Shown one piece after another: positions 20,966 to 29,254 of a stretch of DNA of 62,063 nt. A program made the translations under genes and the position numbers. Source of the stretch: Rugamonas brunnea (lineage in GTDB: Bacteria > Pseudomonadota > Gammaproteobacteria > Burkholderiales > Burkholderiaceae_D); contig NZ_JACEZT010000022.1 of NCBI RefSeq assembly GCF_014042345.1, forward strand, positions 1 to 62,063. Reading direction: 5' to 3'. The notes below the pieces were generated by a model. It made no database searches and was not told where the DNA came from. It saw nothing but the letters and a program-made list of their open reading frames with translations. Each line of letters opens with the position of its first letter. Within the stretch, counting starts at the first letter, position 1.

Positions 20966-21586
20966 GTGGAAACGATCCGTTTCGAACAAGCGCCGGCGCA
21001 GCTGCTGGCCATGCTGGCGCCGGGCCGGCGCACCATGCTCGGGCTGGCCGGCGCGCCCGGCGCGGGCAAGTCGACCGTGGCCCAGCGCCTGCTGGAAGCG
21101 CTGCCCGGCCGCGCCGTGGTGGTGCCGATGGACGGCTACCACCTGGCCAACACGGAACTGGCGCGGCTGGGACGGGCCGGCCGCAAGGGCGCGCCCGACA
21201 CTTTCGACAGTGCCGGCTACGTGGCCCTGCTGGCGCGCTTGCGCCAGCGCGCGCCGGGCGAAGTGGTGTACGCGCCCGAATACCGGCGCGAGATCGAGGA
21301 GGGCGTGGCGGGCGCCATCGCCGTGCCGCCCGAGATCGAGCTGGTGATCACGGAAGGTAATTACCTGTTGCTGGACCAGGGCCATTGGGCTGGCGTGCGC
21401 GCGCAACTGGACGCCATCTGGTACGTCGATGTCGACCATGCGCTGCGGCGCGAACGGCTGGCCGCGCGCCACATGCGCTTTGGCCGCACGGCCGAACAGG
21501 CGCGCGATTGGGTGTGGCAGACGGATGAACCGAACGCCGTGCTGGTGGAGGCGAGCAAGGTGCGGGCCGACCTGTTGCTGTGCTGA
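20966..21586 (+). CDS. frcK: P-loop kinase of the nucleoside/pantothenate-kinase type (FrcK-like)
   Basis: A 206-residue cytosolic P-loop kinase. Walker A is LAGAPGAGKSTVAQRL, with VVPMDGYHLAN, YAPEYRREIEE and ITEGNYLLLDQGHW following the uridine/pantothenate kinase pattern; a C-terminal QTDEPNAVLVEASK is typical. A similar gene (frcK) accompanies fructose ABC genes in rhizobia, with unclear substrate. The GTG start at 20966 follows an AGGAG site. It is divergent from frcB and probably shares its operator, and it is followed by the second ROK gene. Confidence 0.8.
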   Translation: METIRFEQAPAQLLAMLAPGRRTMLGLAGAPGAGKSTVAQRLLEALPGRAVVVPMDGYHLANTELARLGRAGRKGAPDTFDSAGYVALLARLRQRAPGEVVYAPEYRREIEEGVAGAIAVPPEIELVITEGNYLLLDQGHWAGVRAQLDAIWYVDVDHALRRERLAARHMRFGRTAEQARDWVWQTDEPNAVLVEASKVRADLLLC

Positions 21587-21695
21587 GCGCAGGTGGCCGG
21601 CGGCGGGTTGATACCGCAAGTTGCCAACCCGGGCGCGATGGTGCAGACTCCCTGCTTTGTCAACACAGGCGCACGCGCGCCCAGGAGCCGTTCCC

Positions 21696-22943
21696 ATGCA
21701 GCAAACTCCCCCCACCGCCGCCGACGCTGACGAAGCCGTCGCCGACAATCTGCGGCCGCGGGGCTCGAACCAGACCGGCATGCGCCAGTTCAACGAGCGC
21801 GTGGTCCTGCAGGCGATCCGCCTGCACGGCAGCCTGCCCAAGGCCGACCTGGCCCGCCTGACCACGCTCAGCACCCAGACCGTGGCCTTGATCATCGCCC
21901 GCCTGACCGACGACGACCTGGTGATGAAGCTGGAGCCGCTGCGCGGCAAGATAGGCCAGCCCTCGGTGCCGATCGCGCTCAAGCCGGATGGTGCATTTTC
22001 CATCGGCGTCAAGATCGGCCGCCGCAGCCTGGACGTGCTGCTGCTTGATTTCGTCGGCAATGTGCGCAACCGCTATTCGCTGGGCTACCGCTTTCCCGAG
22101 CCGGACCAGGTGTTCCGCACCATCGCCGAGCAGGTGCGGCGGATGCAGGCCTCGCTGGCGCCGGAACTGCGCAGCCGCATCCAGGGCATCGGCGTGGCGG
22201 CGCCGCTGTCGCTGGGCAGCTGGCGCGAGTTGATCGGCATGGCGCCCGAGGAGGGCGGACGCTGGAACCGGCTCGACATCGCGCGCCAGATCGAAGCCGA
22301 CACAGGCCTGCCGGTGCGCTTCGCCAAGGACACGGCGGCCGCCTGCGTGGCCGAACTGGTGGCCGGGCGCGGGCGCAGCGTCAAGAGTTTCCTGTACCTG
22401 TACATCGACACCTTCATCGGCGGCGGCCTCGTGATCGACAGCCACCTGCACGCCGGCCTGCACGGCAACGCCGGCGCCATCGGTTCCTTGCCAGTGGGGA
22501 TGGCGGGCGCGGACGCCGGCGCGCCGCCGGCGCAATTGCTGTCCACCGCCTCGCTGCTGGGACTGGAGAATCTGTTCCAGCAGGCGGGCCTTGATCCGCT
22601 GGCCGCCTACGACGAGCGGGCCACGCAAGGGGAGTGCGATGAACACAGCACCGTGTGGGTGGCGCAGGCCGCCAACGCGATCGCGATGGCCGTCACCAAC
22701 GCCAGCTGCCTGCTGGACCTGGAAGGGGTGATCGTGGATGGTTCGTGCAGCCGCGCGCTGCTGGAGCGGCTGATGGCCGGCGTGTCGGCCGCGCTGGCGC
22801 GCTACAACTGGGAAGGTGTGCAGCGGCCGCAGATCCAGATGGGCACCATCGGCCCGGATGCGCGCGCGCTCGGGGGCGCGCTGCTGCCGCTGTACGCCAA
22901 TTTCGCGCCGGACCGCGACCTGTTCCTCAAGCTCGAAGCTTAA
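21696..22943 (+). CDS. ROK-family transcriptional regulator (paralogue 2)
   Basis: A 415-residue regulator closely parallel to the gene at 16183. Both share LRPRGSNQ, FNERVVLQAIRLHGSL, KADLARLT, LSTQTV, IGRRSLDLLL-like and FAKDT segments. It has an N-terminal winged helix and a ROK domain with IDTFIGGGLVIDS; GNAGAIGSL replaces the zinc/GEIGH element. An AGGAG site lies 8 bases before ATG 21696; a longer frame starts at 21621. It is downstream of the frcK-like gene and convergent with the porin. It is likely a sugar-responsive repressor of this cluster. Confidence 0.92.
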   Translation: MQQTPPTAADADEAVADNLRPRGSNQTGMRQFNERVVLQAIRLHGSLPKADLARLTTLSTQTVALIIARLTDDDLVMKLEPLRGKIGQPSVPIALKPDGAFSIGVKIGRRSLDVLLLDFVGNVRNRYSLGYRFPEPDQVFRTIAEQVRRMQASLAPELRSRIQGIGVAAPLSLGSWRELIGMAPEEGGRWNRLDIARQIEADTGLPVRFAKDTAAACVAELVAGRGRSVKSFLYLYIDTFIGGGLVIDSHLHAGLHGNAGAIGSLPVGMAGADAGAPPAQLLSTASLLGLENLFQQAGLDPLAAYDERATQGECDEHSTVWVAQAANAIAMAVTNASCLLDLEGVIVDGSCSRALLERLMAGVSAALARYNWEGVQRPQIQMGTIGPDARALGGALLPLYANFAPDRDLFLKLEA

Positions 22944-22976
22944 CGACAGGCCGCAGCCGGCTATCTCACCAAACGC

Positions 22977-24254
22977 TTACCACCACGCCTCGACCTGCAG
23001 GCCGGCCGACAGGCCGCTGGTGTTGCTGCCGTACACAGGGCCGCTGTTGTTGGCCGCGTTGACCAGCGGCGTGGCGGCGCCATTCCATTTGCCGTAGGTG
23101 ACGAAGGCGCGCAGTTCCGGGCGCGACCAGTAGCTCTCGCCCATGGCGATGGCCGGCGCGAAGGTCAGCTTGGTCAGGCGCGCGGTCTGGCCCGTGCTGT
23201 CCTGCTTGAGCGTGGTCACGCCCAGTTCCCCCTGCAGCTTCAGGTTCGGCAGGATCGCATACACGGGACGGACGCCCATGGTGGTCCAGGTGTTGCGCAG
23301 CGCCGCGTCGTCGGCCTTGTCCTTCTGGTACAGCGCCGCGAACTCCATGCTGAACTGGCGGGTGGGCTGGATCACCAGGTCGTCCAGCACGCGCACGCGG
23401 GTCACGTCCGAGCCGAGCGTGGTGCTGCCCGAGGGACCCATGCGCGAGCAGCAGATGCCGATGCCGGTGCCGGGGCCGCTGCCGTACTGCAGGCCAACCA
23501 GGTTGGCGCCGCCCAGCAGCTCCTGCTTGTGGAACACGCCGGCCGCCCAGCCGCCGTGGCTCTGGTCACCCTGGCCTTGCGCGGCGCGGTCGCGGCCCTG
23601 GGCCGTGATCAGCGTCAGCGCGATATCGAGCGTGCCGCCCGGATTGGTGGGCAAGCCTTCATACAGCAGGTTCTGGCGCACGGCGGCCGGGGTGTTGACG
23701 ATGGCGCCGCCGGCACCGGTGGCGTTGGTGTCGTTGTCCTTGAAGACGGCGTAGCTGATGCGGCCCGCGCCCAGCGGGATCTTGTCCAGGCCACCGCCGG
23801 TGCCGTTCATGTTGATGTACTGCATATCCAGCATGTGGATGTCGGGACGGTAGTAGTAACGCTTGCCCATCCAGGCCGTGCCGCCGCCCAGGAAGGGCAG
23901 GCCTTTCGCCTCCACATAGCCTTTCAGCAGTTGCAGCTTGGCGTCGCGGAAGTCCGAGCCGGGCGAGTAGGCGTTGACCCACAGCGTGCTGACGAAGCTG
24001 ACGCCGTTGTCGGCCTTGGCGATTTCCTTGGTGTAGCCGAACTCCGTGTACGAATCGCACTCGTTGCCCAGGCGGTAGGACGAGGTCGGGCCGCCCAGCG
24101 CGTAGCAGCTTTGCGGGCCGTGGGTGGAACTGCTGCCGGCGCTGGCGCGCAGGTAGCCATGGAAGCCTTCCGTGTCGTTGTAGGAATCGGCATGGGCGCA
24201 GCCGCAGGCAATGGCCAGCGCCAAGGGGAGGGCTTTCCGGGTCAGACGGTTCAT
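22977..24254 (-). CDS. LamB-type carbohydrate porin
   Basis: A 425-residue outer-membrane porin. The signal peptide ends CAHA, followed by FHGYLRASAGSS, a cysteine pair in SCYALGG/GNECDSYTEFG, AWMGKRYYYRPDIHMLDMQY and the terminal SAGLQVEAWW. All follow the maltoporin layout, including the C-terminal aromatic. It allows sugar diffusion across the outer membrane. AGGAGA precedes the ATG. Its promoter carries a near copy of the frcB operator, linking it to the ABC transporter. The sugar may differ from maltose. Confidence 0.88.
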   Translation of the reverse strand: MNRLTRKALPLALAIACGCAHADSYNDTEGFHGYLRASAGSSSTHGPQSCYALGGPTSSYRLGNECDSYTEFGYTKEIAKADNGVSFVSTLWVNAYSPGSDFRDAKLQLLKGYVEAKGLPFLGGGTAWMGKRYYYRPDIHMLDMQYINMNGTGGGLDKIPLGAGRISYAVFKDNDTNATGAGGAIVNTPAAVRQNLLYEGLPTNPGGTLDIALTLITAQGRDRAAQGQGDQSHGGWAAGVFHKQELLGGANLVGLQYGSGPGTGIGICCSRMGPSGSTTLGSDVTRVRVLDDLVIQPTRQFSMEFAALYQKDKADDAALRNTWTTMGVRPVYAILPNLKLQGELGVTTLKQDSTGQTARLTKLTFAPAIAMGESYWSRPELRAFVTYGKWNGAATPLVNAANNSGPVYGSNTSGLSAGLQVEAWW

Positions 24255-24315
24255 CTTGTGTCTCCTGATCGTTGTGATTGTTGATACAGCGAGAGCGATT
24301 GTGCGGCCGCTTACT

Positions 24316-24342
24316 AATTAAATCAATTTGTTTTATTTAATT
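24316..24342. promoter_or_regulatory. AT-rich operator of the porin gene (copy 2)
   Basis: AATTAAAT (24316-24323) and ATTTAATT (24335-24342) are perfect inverted repeats 11 bases apart. They lie about 60 bases upstream of the porin ATG. Most bases match the frcB operator at 20851-20877 with the same spacing, so both promoters are probably bound by one or both ROK regulators. Confidence 0.75.
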
Positions 24343-24367
24343 GGATGCGAAATTGCAACACAAAAAG

Positions 24368-24439
24368 AAACCGGGGTCAGGTCATGCCCTCACGCAAGAT
24401 GCGCGCATCTTGCGTGAGGGCATGACCTGACCCCGGTTT
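24368..24439. repeat. REP-like palindrome, copy B (72-bp perfect palindrome)
   Basis: The two 36-base arms are exact reverse complements with no loop. The outer arm AAACCGGGGTCAGGTCAT is shared with the other copies; the inner arm (GCCCTCACGCAAGATGCG) is its own. It lies 15 bases past the stop codon of the TonB receptor gene and ends in TTT on either strand, so it probably terminates transcription. Confidence 0.95.
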
Positions 24440-24454
24440 GCCGGGTTGAAACGC

Positions 24455-26848
24455 TTACAGGCTGCCGGAGACGTTCAGGCCGATCGTGCGCGGCACCAGG
24501 CGGTAGGCTTCCTGGAAGAACTGCACGTTGGGACGCTGGATCACCTTGTTATTGTTGGCCACGTTCTTGGCGAACAGCGACACTTGCCACTTCTCGAAGT
24601 TGACGCCGACGCTGGCGTCCACCGTCGCGTAGGCCGGGCGCTGGTAATCGCTGTCGCCGATGTGGGCGGTGCCGTAGCTGGAGCCGGTCCAGTGGGCCGT
24701 CAGGCGCGCGAAGCCGTCGGTGGTGCCGGTGATGGTGTAGCGGTACTCGCCGCCCAGCGTGGCGTTGAACTTGGGCGCGCCCGGCACTTTCTGGCCGGCC
24801 AGCGAACCGAGGGCTTCGTTGGCGTCCACCAGGTAGGCGTTGGTGTAGCCGGCCGCCAGGTCGATGGTCAGGTCGGGCGTCGGCTTGGCCTTCACTTCCA
24901 GTTCCACGCCCGTGCTGCGGGCCTTGCCGGCGTTGGTTTCGTAGTCGAAGGTGCAGCTCAGCGCGCGGTCGACCTGGATGTTCTTCCAGTCGATGTAGTA
25001 GGCCGCCGCGTTGATGGCCAGGCGGTTGTTGAGGAAGCGCGACTTGTTGCCCACCTCATAGCTCCACAGCGAGTCGGAACCGAAGCTGGCCGGTGCTTTC
25101 GCCAGCCCCAGGCTGTTCAACTCGGCGCCGCAGATCGACAGCGGAATGTCGCGGTTCTGGCCGCCGAGGCGGAAGCCCTTGGCCGCGTTGAAGTACAACA
25201 TATCGGTCGGGTCCACGTTCCACGATACGGCGAACTTCGGCGTGACCGCATGCGTGCTTTCGTCGTGCGCCTGCTGGATGGTCATGCCCGGCATGGCGGC
25301 GAAGTAGTTGGACGCTTCGCGCGCCAGCGAGTCGGTGGCGTACAGGTCGCGCAGGCCGGCCGTCACGCGCAGGTCGGGCGAGAAGTGGTAGCTCGCTTCG
25401 CCGAACGCGGCCTTCTGCGTGGTGCGGTAGTGGCGCGCCGTGAAGTAGGCGCTGTCGTTGCTGAACGCGCCCGGGAAGGTGCCCGACATGACGGCCGGGT
25501 CTTCCGCGTTCAGGCCGTACTTGGCGAACAGCGCGTTCATGCCCGGCACCGGCTCGTTGTCGTTGACGGTGGTGTGCAGGTTGGAGAAGTAGGCGCCGGC
25601 CAGCCAGGTGACGGGCGTGGGGGCCTTGGCGTCGTAGCCCTTGGAGGCCAGGCGGAACTCCTGCGAGAACTGGCGCACCTGGTTGTTCAGGTAGACGTAG
25701 GCGGGCGTGACGGCCAGCGTGGACGCCAGGCCGGCCGGCGCGCCCGGTTGCAGCAGGGTGGCCAGGTAGGCGCTGTTGGCCTGGGTGCCGTCCTGGGTGC
25801 GATTGAAGTCGCGCTGGTAGAAGCTGGTGACGGATACCAGGTCGGCCTTGCCCAGGTCGTAGTTGATGGTCAGGCTGGGCGTGAACAGCTTGTCCTTGCC
25901 TGGCTCCAGCACCGGCTTGCTGACCTGGTACGGTTGCAGCGCGGCGCCGGTCGTTTGCGAGACCGGGTATTCGGTGGGCAGGTCGCCCGTCTTCACTTCC
26001 TGGTAGAACAGGGCCGGCGTGACGGTCAGGTCGCGGTTGACGGCCCATTTGAGCGCCATGCGCAGCACGGCGTCATCTTCCGAATTGGTACGGCGGCGCA
26101 CGGTGGCCAGCGTGTCGGGATCGACCTGCGTGATATAGCCGCTCACGTGGGTGCTCTGCACACCCACGCGCAGCGCCATCTCGTTGGCCACCAGCGGCAC
26201 GTTGAGCACCGCGTTGACGCTGTGGTTGATGCCGCCGTGCGAGGTGGACGACACTTCGGCCATGGCGCTGTTGTCCATCTTCTTCAGGTCCGGCTGGTTC
26301 AGCAGCACTTTCAGCGTGCCGCCCATGGAGCTGGCGCCGTACAGCGTGCCCTGCGGGCCGCGCAGCACTTCGATGCGGTCCACGTCGAAGAACTTCGGCT
26401 CCGGGCTACCCAGGCTGTACAGGTTGCGGGTGGTCATGGACACGTCGTCCATGTAGATGCCCACCGTGCCCGAACCGGCCGACGAGGCGATGCCGCGCAT
26501 CTCGATGTTCGACAGGCCGGGGCCGTTGCCCTGCGTGCCGCCCGAGAACGAGATGTTGGGCACGTTGCGGGTGATATCTTCCAGCCCGGCGATGTGCTGG
26601 GCAGCCAGGTCTTCGCCGCGCACCACGGACATGCTGATGGGCACCTTGCTGGCGTCTTCCTTGCGTTTTTGCGCCGTGACCTGGATGGTCTGGATCTGTT
26701 CGCTGCGCGCGGCCTTGGCCGGCGTTGCGGCATTTTCGGTGCCGGCGGTGGGCGCTTCCTGCTGGGCCCAGGCGGAGGCGCCCAGGGTGGCGCCGGTGGT
26801 GAAGAGGGTGGCGATCGCCAGTTGCAAACGGGTGCGTTGGATTTTCAT
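24455..26848 (-). CDS. TonB-dependent receptor (FecA/CirA superfamily)
   Basis: About 797 residues from ATG 26848, chosen because a signal peptide (LQLAIATLFTTGATLGASAWA) follows directly; longer frames upstream lack support. The TonB-box-like IQTIQVTAQKRKEDASKVPI is followed by a plug (VPNISFSGG, IEMRGIASS, IEVLRGPQGTLYGASSMGG) and a barrel ending in GLNVSGSL. This subtype is common in bacteria that take up plant or sugar-linked compounds and iron chelates. The ligand is unknown. It is the gene upstream of the porin on the same strand, separated by a REP hairpin, so probably a separate transcript. Confidence 0.9.
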   Translation of the reverse strand: MKIQRTRLQLAIATLFTTGATLGASAWAQQEAPTAGTENAATPAKAARSEQIQTIQVTAQKRKEDASKVPISMSVVRGEDLAAQHIAGLEDITRNVPNISFSGGTQGNGPGLSNIEMRGIASSAGSGTVGIYMDDVSMTTRNLYSLGSPEPKFFDVDRIEVLRGPQGTLYGASSMGGTLKVLLNQPDLKKMDNSAMAEVSSTSHGGINHSVNAVLNVPLVANEMALRVGVQSTHVSGYITQVDPDTLATVRRRTNSEDDAVLRMALKWAVNRDLTVTPALFYQEVKTGDLPTEYPVSQTTGAALQPYQVSKPVLEPGKDKLFTPSLTINYDLGKADLVSVTSFYQRDFNRTQDGTQANSAYLATLLQPGAPAGLASTLAVTPAYVYLNNQVRQFSQEFRLASKGYDAKAPTPVTWLAGAYFSNLHTTVNDNEPVPGMNALFAKYGLNAEDPAVMSGTFPGAFSNDSAYFTARHYRTTQKAAFGEASYHFSPDLRVTAGLRDLYATDSLAREASNYFAAMPGMTIQQAHDESTHAVTPKFAVSWNVDPTDMLYFNAAKGFRLGGQNRDIPLSICGAELNSLGLAKAPASFGSDSLWSYEVGNKSRFLNNRLAINAAAYYIDWKNIQVDRALSCTFDYETNAGKARSTGVELEVKAKPTPDLTIDLAAGYTNAYLVDANEALGSLAGQKVPGAPKFNATLGGEYRYTITGTTDGFARLTAHWTGSSYGTAHIGDSDYQRPAYATVDASVGVNFEKWQVSLFAKNVANNNKVIQRPNVQFFQEAYRLVPRTIGLNVSGSL

Positions 26849-26931
26849 GTGAGGACAGGGCCGGCGGGCAGTCGCGGCCGCAATATTGGCAAGGGCCGTT
26901 ATTGTCCTATATTGTTGCGTTGCAGAATTGA

Positions 26932-26943
26932 TTGTATATACAA
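26932..26943. promoter_or_regulatory. palindrome upstream of the TonB receptor gene
   Basis: TTGTATATACAA is a perfect 12-bp palindrome in the AT-rich leader about 84 bases before the receptor's ATG. AATTG and CAATT flank it almost symmetrically. It may be an operator. It differs from the ROK-type operators at 20848 and 24316. Confidence 0.45.
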
Positions 26944-27078
26944 CAATTTTGCGGGAATCGTGGTTTTTTTTGACGCGCCATCCTGTTGCGGGCCAGCGGC
27001 CCTCGCGCGCCGGGCGGCTGCCCATGGCGCCCCCCGGCTGCGCTGCTGTCCACGGGGCCGCCCGGCCGCGCGGCGTGC

Positions 27079-27966
27079 TTACCAGCGCATTTCGCCCTTG
27101 GCCACCTTGGCCGAGGTCTCCAGTGCGCCGGCCAGGCCGGCGGCCGGGTAGGCGGCTTTCATGGCGGCGATCAGGCCGGCGGCGTCGGCTGCCTTCGGCG
27201 TTTCCGCTTCAAAGCGCTGCAGGTAGGCGCGGGTGTAGGCGATGCTGCCGGGCGTGTAGGCTGCGCCGACCTTGAAGTGGCCGGGCACCACGGTCACCGG
27301 CTTCAGCGCTGCTATGGCGTCCAGCGTGGCCAGCCACTGCTGGCGCGAGGCGACGGTCTGGGTATCTGCCGTCCATACGTGCAGGTCGTTGAACAGCACC
27401 ACGCCGCCCACCACGGCTTGAATCGACGGAATCCACACGTAGCTGCGCTCGGGCGATTTGCCCTGCAAGCCTTCGATCTTCAGCGTCTGGCCTTCGAGCG
27501 TGATGGTGTCGCCCTGCAGCGGTTGCGGCATCACGATGGCTTGCGGTGCGTTGTCCTTCAGGATGGGGCCCCAGTAGGCGACTTTGGCGGCGGCCTTTTG
27601 CTGCATGGCGGCGATGGTCTGCGGCGTGGCCACGATGCGGGCATCCGGGAAGGCCGCGTGGATCACGTCCAGGCCGAAGTAGAAATCGGGGTCGCCGTGG
27701 CTCACGTAAACGGTGGTCAGGCGCTTGCCGCTGGCGCGGATGCGCTCGGCCAGCTTGAGCGCCTCGCCGCGCGAGAACTGGGCGTCGATCAGCACCGCGT
27801 CGTGCTGGCCCGCCACCAGCACCGAGGCGACCGGGAAGATGGCCGCTTCGCCCGGGTTGTAGACGTCCAGCGTCAGCGGGGCAGGGGCGGCGGCCGGGGC
27901 GGCGGGAACGACGCCGAGGGTGGTGGTGGCAGCGAGGGCGGCGGACAGGATGGTGTGCTTGAACAT
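27079..27966 (-). CDS. secreted metallo-beta-lactamase-fold protein with incomplete metal motif
   Basis: A 295-residue protein with a signal peptide (LSAALAATTTLGVVPAAPA) and an MBL fold. VLIDAQFSRGEALKL, VYVSHGDPDFYFGLDVI, VVGGVVLFNDLHVW and VVPGHFKVG mark the usual strands and loops. The canonical HxHxDH is reduced to H90-G-D92-P-D94-F95: one histidine and the aspartate remain, while two histidine positions are Asp and Phe. The later histidine in VVPGH is kept. Metal content and reaction are therefore uncertain. It is divergent from a LysR regulator that probably controls it. Confidence 0.85.
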   Translation of the reverse strand: MFKHTILSAALAATTTLGVVPAAPAAAPAPLTLDVYNPGEAAIFPVASVLVAGQHDAVLIDAQFSRGEALKLAERIRASGKRLTTVYVSHGDPDFYFGLDVIHAAFPDARIVATPQTIAAMQQKAAAKVAYWGPILKDNAPQAIVMPQPLQGDTITLEGQTLKIEGLQGKSPERSYVWIPSIQAVVGGVVLFNDLHVWTADTQTVASRQQWLATLDAIAALKPVTVVPGHFKVGAAYTPGSIAYTRAYLQRFEAETPKAADAAGLIAAMKAAYPAAGLAGALETSAKVAKGEMRW

Positions 27967-28037
27967 GATCGTCTTTCTGTGAAAGTGGGAATGACGTCAT
28001 CTTAAATTGCTTGATTCGATGGAAAAACCGCGTATTC

Positions 28038-28054
28038 TGCAATGATTAATTGCA
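28038..28054. promoter_or_regulatory. LysR-type operator in the divergent MBL/LysR region
   Basis: TGCAAT and ATTGCA are perfect inverted repeats around GATTA, 16 bases before the lysR ATG. T-N11-A dyads like this are the usual LysR-family site in divergent promoter regions, allowing autoregulation and control of the neighbour. Confidence 0.65.
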
Positions 28055-28069
28055 TAAATCGGACGAATA

Positions 28070-28963
28070 ATGGATCGCATCACCGCCGCCACCGTGTTTG
28101 TCAGTATTGTCGAGCGCGGCAGCATGATCGCGGCGGCGGACTCGCTGGACATGTCGCGCGCCATGGTCACGCGCTACCTGGCCGAGATGGAGCAGTGGGC
28201 CGGCGCCCGCCTGCTGCACCGGAGCACGCGCCGCCTGAGTCTCACGGATGCGGGCGAAGTGACGCTGGCGCGCTGCCGCCGCATGCTGGAACTGGCCGCC
28301 GCCATCGACGCCGCGCCGCCCGACGAACCCGATACGCCACACGGCCTGCTGCGCATCAGCTGTTCGCAGTCGCTGGGGCAGGCCGCACTGGCGTCGGCCG
28401 TGCCGGCCTACCTGCGCCGCTATCCGCGCATGAAGGTCGATCTGCTTGTGAACAACCGCGCTGTCAACCTGGTCGAGGAGCGCATCGACCTCGCGCTGCG
28501 CATCACCAACGCGCTCGACCCCAACCTGATCGCGCGCCGGCTGGCCAGTTGCGATTCCGTGGTCTGCGCGTCGCCGGCCTATCTGGCGGAGCATGGCACG
28601 CCGCACCGCGCCGAGGAGCTGGCCGACCATAACTGTCTTACCTATAGCTATTTCGGCAAGAGCCTGTGGCAGTTCACGCGCGCGGGCGAGGCGTTGTCGG
28701 TGCCGGTGGATGGCAACCTGTCGGCCAACGACGAATTCGTGCTGCTGGCGGCCGCCTTGCAGGGGGCGGGCATCGCGCTGCAGCCGACCTACAGCGCGGC
28801 GCCGCTGATCGCGTCCGGCCAGCTGGTGGCGCTGCTGCCCGAGTGCGCGCCGCAGCGCATGGGCATCTACGGCATCTACAGTTCGCGCCAGTACCTGCCG
28901 CCGGCGCTGCGCGCCATGCTGGACTTCCTGCTGGAGTGGTTCGGCAGCCAGCCGGGCTGGTAG
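28070..28963 (+). CDS. LysR-family transcriptional regulator
   Basis: A 297-residue regulator. The N-terminal winged helix (FVSIVERGSMIAAADSLDMS, RYLAEMEQWAGARLLHRSTR, LSLTDAGEV) leads to a type 2 periplasmic-binding-like effector domain (LLRISCSQSLGQAAL through PPALRAMLDFLLEWF). This is the CrgA/YafC-like subgroup. It is divergent from the MBL-fold gene with a shared operator. The inducer is unknown. Confidence 0.93.
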   Translation: MDRITAATVFVSIVERGSMIAAADSLDMSRAMVTRYLAEMEQWAGARLLHRSTRRLSLTDAGEVTLARCRRMLELAAAIDAAPPDEPDTPHGLLRISCSQSLGQAALASAVPAYLRRYPRMKVDLLVNNRAVNLVEERIDLALRITNALDPNLIARRLASCDSVVCASPAYLAEHGTPHRAEELADHNCLTYSYFGKSLWQFTRAGEALSVPVDGNLSANDEFVLLAAALQGAGIALQPTYSAAPLIASGQLVALLPECAPQRMGIYGIYSSRQYLPPALRAMLDFLLEWFGSQPGW

Positions 28964-29037
28964 GCCAGGGTGGGCCCAATAAGCGTTAATCTTATGGCCA
29001 TGTTTCGGCCGCAGCGCGCGTGGATGCGGCCTGCGGG

Positions 29038-29059
29038 CGAAAAAAAGCCCTTTTTTTCG
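29038..29059 (+). terminator. terminator after the lysR gene
   Basis: CGAAAAAAA and TTTTTTTCG are perfect complements around GCCC, and GGGC/GCCC within the same stretch gives an alternative stem followed by seven Ts. It lies 75 bases past the lysR stop. Another dyad (GTGCG / CGCAC at 29059-29077) follows immediately. Confidence 0.6.
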
Positions 29060-29068
29060 TGCGCATTT

Positions 29069-29097
29069 TTCACGCACAAATGGTTGTTGAGATACAA
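29069..29097 (+). promoter_or_regulatory. probable sigma-70 promoter of odhA
   Basis: TTCACG (29069-29074) and TACAAT (29092-29097) are spaced by 17 bases. Transcription would start near 29104, giving a leader of about 150 bases before odhA that contains small hairpins (for example GGTTA/TAACC around 29205-29217). Confidence 0.5.
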
Positions 29098-29254
29098 TGC
29101 CGCGTGCTATCCTGATTGACCGATTTTAGTTCTACCGAAAGAAACAAGAGTCCTTCCCCACAACTTGATGTGCAATCCGCTAACCGGTCAGGCCGTGTCG
29201 CGGAAGGTTAGATTAACCCGCTAATCTCGCGAAGCGCGAAGAAAGGTGAGCAAT

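Noticed and set aside
21604..21631. Dyad CGGGTTG/CAACCCG between the frcK-like and ROK genes as a terminator
   Set aside because: No T tract follows and the ROK gene lies directly downstream in the same direction, so a read-through operon is as likely.
27010..27065. GC-rich inverted repeat CCGGGCGGC/GCCGCCCGG after the MBL-fold gene as a terminator
   Set aside because: The arms are far apart and no T run follows on the minus strand; it may be a chance dyad in very GC-rich sequence.
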